NCBI GenBank assembly: GCA_030159075.1
Contig: BROG01000257.1
Coordinates: forward strand, 335,501-399,500
DNA length: 64,000 nt
Origin: Atrina japonica
Lineage: Eukaryota; Mollusca; Bivalvia; Pterioida; Pinnidae
Reading direction: 5' to 3'
Shown one piece after another: positions 12,801 to 24,800 of the stretch. Position numbers and translations under genes: made by a program. Positions within the stretch are counted from its first letter, which is position 1. The number at the start of each line of letters is the position of its first letter. The notes under the pieces were generated by a model. The model ran no database searches and was not told where the DNA came from. It saw nothing but the letters and a program-made list of their open reading frames with translations.

Positions 12801-15800
12801 TAAAAAGATTAAAACCTCTTGTAAAATGCCAATACATGACCAAATTCAGTAATTTATACATATAATATGTATAATGTATATAATAAACGATATTCAAGAT
12901 ACAAGTAAATTAGCATAAGTACATTAGATAGCAAAAATGAGTCAGGACATACTCTGGGGCACATGTATCGGACTTAATTTACACTGTCCCTATTGTTAAA
13001 GTAAACAAACGTAGTGAAAACAAGCCAACAGAAAAAGAAGTTTTGGTCTTCTAAACCTATATCGCTAAAATAACACATTGTTTTTGAAAGCCAACAGGAT
13101 TGAACATGTCCCTAAATAAACTAGGGTGATGGAGTCCCTGGCATTAGTGTTTATTTATCCCTAGGCGAACATACATGTAGGAGGCTGCCATTTTTGTTTG
13201 TTAAGAATTACTTAAGTCAACTACAGACTGTACTTAAATATTTTATCAATCACTTCAGAAAGAAATTTGTTTGAGGATTTTTTAATGATCCATAACTTTA
13301 CTTAAAATGAGAAAATTTTCAAGATTTGAGTAAAACAATTTGTCTGAGAATAGTTTTATGGCCCTGGTTGGCTAAGCATGCAAAGTTGAGAATATTCTCA
13401 GACAAAAGTAAATTCTTTTATGTTTTATGTTGCTACACCCAGATTTAGTATTATTATGTCTTGAAATAAAGGATATTCTCATACTTTAGATATAAATTCT
13501 CTGACATTAGTCTCCATTTTAAGTCATTGCTAATACAACAGAACAAAACACACCTAGGAGATGCAATTGTTGACCTTTTTGTACTACATCTTGCATGATC
13601 TCTTTATCTCGGTCAGTCTGTTCATCTTGTTGATTTCTTTCACTGGTGGCTAGAGGAGACATTCTGGTTCTACCTGATAACCTTCTTTGTGGAGATGTGA
13701 CCTGCTCTTCTTTTTTGATGACCTCAAGGCAACCATGATCTGGATTGTACGTTACCTGGGGTGATATGGGTACATGATTCTGAATTTCAGATTCTTCACC
13801 TAAAATGATGTTAAGTGATTTATCTTTTAATGCTTGTTTCTTCTGCATGAAACATACACAAAGATAAAGCTACATGTGCATATAAAACACATTCACCCCT
13901 AAAGACACATTTGGATTTGTCTAAGTCAGTGCTTTATAGAAGAATCCATTGCTTCTCAGGGGTTGATGATTTAACTGTATATTTTAACATGCCTACATCT
14001 AAATGAGACACTGGGATAAAATGTACATGTCCTATTACAGTAAACCAAGTAAAGCAATTTTAAATCTATACACAAAATACATATAAAAGATAATACATGT
14101 ATAAATAAAAAATTGAGACTTATTTCACTGCGGAACTAGGCGTGTGGAAATGATTGAAATACTTAGGCTGAAAAACAATGTACGGTAATTTTTTTTTTTG
14201 GCAGATACAATTTAGACAATTAGACAGATAGGATGAAAGAGATTGACAGAAAGACAGATAGGATGATGGAGAGAAAAAGAGAATGACAGACAGATTGGAT
14301 GAAAGAGATAGAGATTGACAGACAAACATATAGGATGAAAAAGATTGACTGACAGATGGATGGATAGAAAGACAGGAAGAAAGAGACAAACAGGTATTGA
14401 CAGACAGATTGGATAAAAGATATGGACAGAGATTGACAGACAGACAGATAGGATTATAGAGATAGACAGAGATTGACAGACAGATGGATGGATAGAAAGA
14501 CAGGAAGAAAGAGACAAACAGATATTGACAGACAGATTGGATGAAAGAGATAGACAGAGATTGACAGACAGACAGATAGGATTATAGAGATAGACAGAGA
14601 TTGACAGACAGACAGATAGGATATACATATATCACTCAGAAATCAAGTAGATATTTACCGTAACATTCGATAGATGCCAACATTTCATGTACTCGTCTGA
14701 TCTCATTAAGTGTGGGCCGCTTTGTAGGAAATGGGATCATTCTTACTCTTGTGTCATCTTTTTTAAAAATTGGAGATTTTCCAGAGAAAAATATTCTTTT
14801 ATTGAAACCTGGAGCTCTGAGGAAGATGAGGTCACACTCAGACATCTGCTTACTCCAAGACTTCATAAGATTTGTTATATCCTGTAACCATGGTAACAGA
14901 AAATGTCATGGCATTACTTGATAACAAACATCTCGGCATTTTACATCAGTCCTTATTAGCAAGAATAATAATAATACTATACATACTAAAATATTACTAT
15001 GGTACCACCATAACTGAGTGTCTATTTCAAAGTGCGAAATGTGTTACTCTGAAAAGCAAAAGTTCATAAAGTTTGTCTGACTGCTTGATGTGACCAATAA
15101 GTCTGGATAAAATTCCAACCATTCAAGACATACCTCCACTAATGTTTTTGACATAAGATATTGTTGGAATTTCCCGATCAAATGAGACTGAAAAATGGCT
15201 CCAGTAAAAACAATTTAGTATTCTCAGTATGACTTTTTGTGTTCTAAATTACTGGTTGATATTATAGTAATGGAATTAAAAGCAGTAGGTTTATGGCTTG
15301 ACTAGTAAATTCAGTGTGTCTTTCATTTTTTCCAGTTTTACTTCAGTTTCCAGAACTCTGTAGTCCCTACTATTGCTTACCTCTTTCAGAGCTTCTTCAT
15401 TATAGCGTCGGAGACTAGCACCTGCAGACTTAGGAGCATTGCCTTGGTTGTCACGACTACTCTGCGCTGTTCCTCGTTTTGCTCTTACTACATATCTGTG
15501 AAAGGTCTTGTGGAGCATCATATTTTCTCTGTTAATTGAAGAATTATTTAGAGATATGAATAGATATGAGAAATGATAGCCTATATATATATATAAATAT
15601 CTTAGTGTGTCTGTTGACATATCTAGTGTGTCTACTGATATACCTAGTGTGTCTACTGATGCATCTAGTGTGTCTGATGATATATCTAGTGTGTCTACTG
15701 ATATATCTAGTGTGTCTGCTGATATATCTAGTGTGTCTACTGATATATCTAGTATGTCTGTGGATATATCTAGTGTGTCTACTGATATATCTAGTGTGTC

Positions 15801-18800
15801 TACTGATATATCTAGTATGTCTGTGGATATATCTAGTGTGTCTACTGATATATCTAGTGTGTCTACTGATATATCTAGTGTGTCTGCTGATATATCTAGT
15901 GTGTCTGCTGATATATCTAGTGTGTCTGCTGATATACCTGGTGTGTCTACTGATATATCTGGTGTGTCTGCTGATACATCTAGTGTGTCTGCTGATATAT
16001 CTAGTGTGTCTGCTGATACATCTAGTGTGTCTGCTGATATATCTAGTGTGTCTGCTGATATATCTAGTGTGTCTGTGGATATATCTAGTGTGTCTACTGA
16101 TATATCTAGTGTGTCTACTGATATATCTAGTGTGTCTGCTGATATATCTAGTGTGTCTGCTGATATATCTAGTGTGTCTACTGATATATCTAGTGTGTAT
16201 ACTGATATATCTAGTATGTCTGTGGATATATCTAGTGTGTCTACTGATATATCTAGTGTGTCTACTGATATATCTAGTGTGTCTGCTGATATATCTAGTG
16301 TGTCTGCTGATATATCTAGTGTGTCTGCTGATATACCTGGTGTGTCTACTGATATATCTGGTGTGTCTGCTGATACATCTAGTGTGTCTGCTGATATATC
16401 TAGTGTGTCTGCTGATACATCTAGTGTGTCTGCTGATATATCTAGTGTGTCTGCTGATATATCTAGTGTGTCTGCTGATATATCTAGTGTGTCTGCTGAT
16501 ACATCTAGTGTGTCTGCTGATATATCTAGTGTGTCTGCTGATATATCTAGTGTGTCTGCTGATATATCTAGTGTGTCTGCTGATATATCTGGTGTGTCTG
16601 CTGATACATCTAGTGTGTCTGCTGATATATCTAGTGTGTCTGCTGATACATCTAGTGTGTCTGCTGATATATCTAGTGTGTCTGCTGATATATCTAGTGT
16701 GTCTGCTGATATATCTAGTGTGTCTGCTGATACATCTAGTGTGTCTGCTGATATATCTAGTGTGTCTGCTGATATACCTGGTGTGTCTACTGATATATCT
16801 GGTGTGTCTGCTGATACATCTAGTGTGTCTGCTGATATATCTAGTGTGTCTGCTGATACATCTAGTGTGTCTGCTGATATATCTAGTGTGTCTGCTGATA
16901 CATCTAGTGTGTCTGCTGATATATCTAGTGTGTCTGCTGATATATCTAGTGTGTCTGCTGATATATCTAGTGTGTCTACTGATATATCTAGTGTGTCTGC
17001 TGATGCATCTAGTGTGTCTACTGATATATCTAGTGTGTCTGCTGATATATCTAGTGTCTGCTGATACATCTAGTGTGTCTGCTGATATATCTAGTGTGTC
17101 TGCTGATATACCTGGTGTGTCTACTGATATATCTAGTGTGTCTGCTGATACATCTAGTGTGTCTGCTGATATATCTAGTGTGTCTGATGATATACCTAGT
17201 GTGTCTACTGATATATCTAGTGTGTCTGCTGATATATCTAGTGTGTCTGATGATATATCTAGTGTGTCTACTGATATATCTAGTGTGTCTGCTGATACAT
17301 CTAGTGTGTCTGCTGATATATCTAGTGTGTCTGCTGATACATCTAGTGTGTCTGTTTTTAAAACAAATCAAAATTGCTAAACATAGATAAACATTGATAT
17401 GATTTGAGTATGCAATTCAAGAATGTTTTGTAAATTCATGGAAAATAATACAAATAAACATACTCTTTTGAGTCAGAAGTGGGTGTTTATTTTTGTCCTT
17501 TAAATTCTGACATATATATTTCTTCCAAAACATGAAAATCAATCATAAATCAAGGCAATATACATGATATGTGTAAATCTTTAAGTTCTGAGGTTGTAAC
17601 CCTGAAAAAAGAAAGCAAAAACAGAAAACGATAACAGCATAAAACCCAGACAACAAATAAAAACAATAATATATATAAATATGAAGCTTTCTAACTTCTC
17701 TAACTGCAAAACTTATATCTATTCCTTAGAGCATTACAATCAATCAATTACATCAATCGTATGGCACTTTGGTCTGTATAAATAGCTAAAATAAAACATA
17801 TCACTCTTGGAAAGCCTTAGCATCAGAGCATCACAACATCTTAAAGCATTTTTGCTTTATATGTTGACAGTCTAACAATGTCTCGTTACTGCAGGATGTT
17901 TAAAAATTCAGGAAACACAATAACATCCCGTCTCTAAATTTGGTTGTTTTCCATGGAATAGATATAATTTTTGCACTTAGAGATGTACATAACATGTGCA
18001 CTGTAGAAAGGGTGGCCAGATATCTTTATATACCATTGTTTGTGTTTTTGTTTGTTTTGGGTGGCCACATATCTTTATATACCATTGTTTATGTTTTTGT
18101 TTGTTTTGGGTGGCCACATATCTTTATATGCCATTGTTTGTGTTTTTGTTTGTTTTGGGGTTTCTTTTGTTGTTGGTTTATCAGGGTGACAACCTCAGAA
18201 CAAAAAATAAAATTTACATATATTGCTAGGATATATTTTCCTTATGCATGCATTATTTAACTTTTGTGCTGGAAACAAACAGCACAAAATCAATTGGAAT
18301 CTGTTTATTTTATAGAATCAGTAAATGCTTTATCTAATATTAGTCCTGTACACAGTTTGAAACAGGATATCCATGCAAGCTTAAGGGCCAATTTGTATGT
18401 GTTGATAGGTATGAAAAATAAAGTACCTTTCAAATATAGCTGCAGCAAAATGTCCACCACTGGCCATAATCACTGCCCAGTTCATTTTAGAATGAATATC
18501 TGTTACCAAAGTTACCAGTTCTGAATAACTCTTTGGTGGGTTCTGAAATCGGAATCATACATTGTATCTGTTGATCAGATGAAAGAAGTGGCAACCAGTT
18601 TTTGATGGTGTAGGAGAAGATCTGGTTACAATGACCTTCAGCTAGTCAACTGGCAAACTTTCTCACAAAATCAGCTTCCCTGTAGGTTCCAGCGGGGCCA
18701 AACCTGAGGTGACTAGAGGTGATATTTATATAAGAAACAAATAATGCTGAAATACTGTATTTGATCCAGTAAATGCCCATGTCCCTATAAGAGCCCCTCC

Positions 18801-21800
18801 CCCTTATTCATACACGATCAAATATATTTTCTATATGTTGACAAGGAGATGTGGACCAGAAAATACGTCAATAACAGTTTATCTCTAGCCCCCAGCAACA
18901 CAAGAATGTTGATGTGTCCTTGGTATCAATTACAACAACTTAACCACCATATCTTATAAAAAAAACCTGCTTTACGTCAGTTTGACTATCAATTGATTCC
19001 AATAAGAGCCCATCCCTTTTTTCCCTACTTTTGTAGCACCCTGGGTGCTTATTGGGTCGAATACGATATGTAATAACATTAAGCATATGCACCATCCAGG
19101 CTTGTATGGAATAACTCTCATGAAAATGTGATATCACAAAGTGCCTACAATACAGATCCTATCCTAAGGTGATAAATATCTTGCCAACATTGTATCTAAA
19201 ATGTTTGATCATTTTCCTATGTAACATGAAGAAAAAGTTCATTTTTAACAAAAAAGTCCCTAAAATCTGGAAAGGTCCTCATCTTCCATAAGTAAGGGAA
19301 AGGGTGTGTCAACTAATATTGCATTGATATAAAGTATATATCATACCAAATTTGGTTAAAATCTGCAGAGAGAAAGTCAGGCAACATGACAGAAACCAAA
19401 ATGATGATATCAGACATATGGACAGACAGAAAATCAAATAAACAGACCAAAACAATACAATCCCTGAACTGAGATCTCCAGGGCATAATCAATTTTTGCA
19501 CCACATAATTAATGTATTAATGTAAATCATATCCCAGCATTGTAAGAATTTGATGGCTATCTATTTTCGACAGTTGTTCTATTTGCAGATCACAAGGCCC
19601 ATGTACTGTTGTTGGGGTTCGTTTTTTGTTTGCACGTCTAAATTCCAACTGAAATGCTTATGTTATCAATTGGTCATTGTTAACAGAATAATTAGCTATT
19701 GTCTGTACATTGTGTTGATGTACTTACATCACTGACAACCCATGTTGCCGAGGAACCAATAACAATGTATAACAAGACAAACAAGATATTTTGGTGTATC
19801 ATATCAATCACTGCTCCATCTATCTAACTACATTAAACAACAATAAATAAAAAAATTTATCTAACTAAAGCATTGCATAATTTATGTTTAAGACATTACT
19901 ACTATAGCAACAGTTACCATGACTTAATTACTTACAGTCTTATGATGCATGACACATCGGTATACAGATATCAGCTTTCCATCAGCATTCCTAAAGAAAA
20001 CTTTGGGATATTTCCTAGCCGCTTCTTCTGGAATATTTCCTGCATCAGAGTCACTGTCACAGCTGCTGCTGGCATTTTCAGCATTCATCACTCGCTTATA
20101 AACTCCTCTTAGCTTTGGCTGAACTTTGCTGGTTGATGTTTCATTTTCTGATTCAGATTCAGATTCTGACCCAGAAATACTGGAGACACAGCCTGCGTTA
20201 AAAGTAAACATGGACTCTTTCATTCATATCAATTAATTCAATGATGGAAGTATGTATCTGTGATTGAGTGGCTAGAGCATTTTACTTTAAATTGTTTTGC
20301 CGTTTGTTGATATATACAGACATGACACAATGTAGTATCAATTTGTAAAGACATTACATATTAGGCGAATTATCTTCACTTTAATTTCACATGAGATTAA
20401 CATGAATTTCACATGTTTCATATTTCATGTGAAATTTTTATTGTGAATTTCACAATAATCAATCTTATATTTTAAATTCACATGAAAAAAATTCATGTGA
20501 ATTTCACATTAAATTTTGATTTACGTGAACAAAATTTGGATTGCAAGCCAAAATACACGGGCAAATTTTGTTCACATATTTAATGTATTGCATTTAACAT
20601 ATAAGCTTGATTCACATGAATTTCATGTTTTGGCTGTGCATTCAATCTATGTGTGCATGTGTGTGTGTTCCTATACATGTATGTCTGTGTGTATGTATGT
20701 CTGTGTGTATGTCCGTCTGTGTGAGTATGTCTGTCTTTCTGTGTGTGTTTGTGTGTGCATGTGTGTGTGTGTGAGTGTATGCATGTTTATGTGAGTGTGT
20801 CTGTGTTTGTATGTCTATATACATGTATATAAATTCATTCAAGCTGACAGAGTTTTATCTTACACAGTTTAGTTTTATCTATTTTGGCTAAAATTGGCTA
20901 TTACTGGGAGAATAAAAAGTAGATATGATGTGTAATTGATTTTTAGTCATGATTTAGAATAAGATGATGTAAATATACATATTGTTCATGTTTGTATATA
21001 AACTTCACAGTCCCTATGCCCACATTTTGTACATGAATATGCAACATTCTAAGAGATTAATTGTTAGTATGCATCCCAAAACATATCATTCATGTATGTT
21101 TAGTACAGCAACATTTAGGTCTATTATTTTACAATAACACCAGCTCCCAATACTGTGATTATACAGAACTTTTACCACATTATCTTTTTCATCCATAATT
21201 CAGAAGAAACTCCAAACATTTGGTATGGTAATTATGCCTAAATACACATTCTTGACAGCTAGCTGGAACCAGTTTTTGACTACACTGTATGTAACATTTG
21301 ACATGCTAACAAGCTTTTGAAAAGTGCACCCAAAACCTTTACTTTCTCATCTTCATGTAAATGTGTATGATATTTTACAGCAGTGCAGCTCAGTGTCCAA
21401 AGCATAACTTGTAACACGTCTTCTTGTATACATGGCTTGACAGATTTATCCAGGTACATTGAGCATCGTCATACAATTACCTAGGAATGGGACCTTAACC
21501 GCTGTATACTTTAATCTGGATGCCGAAGCTAAAATCATATCTATGTAAGTTCTTTAACACAGCTTATTACAAGGTCAAGACATTTTACACTGAACAAGAT
21601 TTTACTTCAACCAAAATATGTGCATTTTATGTTGATTCTAGTAAAGTACTAAAATTTTTAATAGCACTGAAACAATTTTTTAATATTTCTATAGTTTTCT
21701 ACCAACGAGAATGCTTTTCATCATTAAATTTACCATTGTATGCCATCAATATAGTAATAAAACCAGCCAGTTGCTGCATAAATTTTGTGTAATTTTGCCT

Positions 21801-24800
21801 TGAAATAATTAAAAGTTAGTTGAGATTTAGTTTTGATTAAATTTGGTTCAGAACTTGATCCTGTTAAATAATTCTTTGTGTGACTTAATGATTTACATGT
21901 ATTCATTACATATTCAATATTCCATCCTTGTTTTTGGTCATGTGTTATTTAATGTTTCCAAATTTTCAATTAAAGTCAATAATTGAGTTCATAACATCTT
22001 CAATGATAGAGTTTCTAGTAAACCATCATTAGCAATAGTTCTCTTACCTGAAATTTCCTCAAACTCATCAACTGTTACAGAGTTACGTCCCTTTAATTTC
22101 TGTTGCAAGTTATATCTATGCCAATCTGATTTAAAATGGTCTTTCTGTGAGAAGAGGAATACAAACACTGTAGGGTAATATATCACATCAACTTGACAAC
22201 TTTTATGTTTTTTAAATCATGAACAGTCTACTCTTATAGAAATGAAAAGATTGCTGCAATATTGCAGCAAACAAATCTGTTTGCAAGAAAAGTTTGTAAG
22301 AATGTTGCAGGTTGTTGCAGCTAGCTGTAAACAAAATTTTGTTTGCAGGAAAATTGTAGCAATATTGCAGGAAAACAATTTCTTGCAAGAATGTTGCAAC
22401 AAACTTTTCTTTACCCAAAATCCAACATGATCATTTGCAAGAATGTTGCAAGAAATTTTTCTTTAAAATATTTTAAATTGTTGTTTGCAAGAACGTTGCA
22501 AGAGACATTTCTTGTACAAAAATCCAACAGGATTGTTTGCAAGAAATGTTTTTTTAAGATATCTGAAAATATTGTTTTTAATTGAACAAATTATTGATTT
22601 TATATATCTTTCTCTAATTCATTTGTTTCCATGTTTTTATGTTTACACACTGAAATAAACTAACTCCCACAATTACCAGATATAATTTCACATTAATATA
22701 CAGAAAATAAAATTATAAAATATCTGGAAAAGCATTTTAGTATAAACAAATACAGTTGTCAGTAATTGTATTTCAATTTTAACCAAACTACTCTCAAATC
22801 CCCCTACACGTAAATGCCTCCGATTATCTGACATGTGATCTTTTTGGATCTTAAATTCTCCTTGTAAGCATACTCTATACAGCCAGAATCCTCAAACAGG
22901 ATGCTTTGAAAATGATAATAAAATATAGCATTTAGAATTATCTTTTTCAATTTTTAAAATGGCCTACACATTAAAGGTGTCTTAACTGATATTTGATGAA
23001 GTTTACTAATGCATAATTATTTTATACTGATGAAGACTACCACTTAGTGATTTATCAAAACATGATGATAAAAATGACTTTAAAGTAAGAGGTACCATAC
23101 AAAGAACACTGGAGTATCAGAATCAATGGTAAGTTTAAACACATTTAAGTGACACAATCAGTTTTGTGATTCATAATGGTCATAACCTACCTACTGTGAC
23201 ACCTTAACTGAGAGGTCAGTCTCTAGTTAATACTCCTAAGCTTTAATGTGAAACACATGTTGGGATTCAAAGTCGACATATTACAATGTTACATATTTTG
23301 ATTGTTTTCCAATATGGCTCTATATAAAGTTTATACCATGTTATTTTTTTGTTGCAACGATGGCCATTACAAGAAAAATGAATACATTTATACTTACATT
23401 TTATTTCAACATTTTTTTCTTATAAATTGAATGTATGGCAAGTGCAAGGTGACCTAGGAGCCAACAGTTGGTAAAAGGTCTTGGTAACTTATGTCACTAG
23501 GTTACTCCCAATAAATGCCAGAAAAATGCATACCATCTCAAATAGGTTCTGCCAGCAAGTCATATGACACACTTACTCTTTGGTGACTCTGGTAATACTT
23601 TGGTGGCTAGGTGGCAGTGGCAATAGGTGAGTCCCCAGTGCCTTTCATTAACTGAATTCTGTGAACAAGGGAAGTTTACTTCCAAAGAAAACCACTGGCC
23701 CTCCATGTTGGGGTTTGGTGGTGGGTTAATCACCCAACACACTAAAATCCTAATTGATTATAGAGACCCAAAAGGGGCTTATGTGCCAGTAGGCACGAAG
23801 GTGTTAGGTGAGATGAGTTGAGGCAAGGCGACTTGATGAATCTCTTTGCTATTTGTCATTTTACCTCATCAAACCCTGAAAACAATGTACTCTTCTGTAA
23901 ATCAAAAACTTAGACCATTCCAAATGTACCTTAAAGGTGAATGGGTTAAAAAGTTTCAAAACTCAATTGTTGGCCTTGTATTTTTTTATTTTATCTTTGT
24001 GTCTGTTATTATGTTTGGTTTTTTTTCTTTTGGCAGGGGTGAGGATAGAGGAGGGGTAAAATAAACAAAACATTATGTAAACAACAGCAATTTCAATTTC
24101 TTATTGACAAATACATGTAAGTGTATATCTCTGCAATTGTCAATGAAAATAGTGAAGAGAAAAAGTTAACAGAAGACTGTTGTTATTTATCATGTACTGT
24201 ATATAATTGATATTGGTGATCTTTCTAACATTATGTTGATGTATGATGGCAAATGTTGGTAATTCTTGAAACTAGCTTTAGGTATATATGTATATACAAA
24301 TGTATTTATGTAAAAATCATGACTTATTTTGCTTGGTGAAATAACTTTTAAAAAATGCTCTAAATTTCAACTCCAAAAAATCACTATGCAGGTACATAAT
24401 ATAGATGTACAAGTACCTGATCTGTCCTATACTGGAACTCCACCACACAGGTACTACAAGACATCCTGTCTGGTATCATGGTGACAGCTTGATGCTCTTG
24501 AGTAATAATTTTATCTGAAATTTAAAAGATAAGTACATGTAAATGTGGTTAACTATGAAATATGAACAATTACATGTACATGTACATGAATGTTCATGTA
24601 ATTGTACACAAGTAAGTTAAAACACCCAATTTCTCTTATTTTGTTATATTTATGTTTTAGATCACACACAACAATTTTTCAGTTATATGGTGGTGGCCAG
24701 TTCCTCACAAAATCAGCTTAGGTTCCAATGGGACTTGAACTCATGCTGACCAGAGGGAAGAGACTTGATGCTGTGTGATGTTCTATCCTTTCGGTCACGG

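Noticed and set aside
14120..14628. 138-codon Ser/Leu/Cys frame as secreted peptide
   Set aside because: Translation of the GACAGA/GATAGG minisatellite in an ANKZF1 intron.
15291..17380. Open frames of 485, 592 and 604 codons on both strands
   Set aside because: They are translations of the 21-bp satellite, open in several frames at once. Only the end of the minus-strand frame (15381-15528) is real ANKZF1 exon 7.
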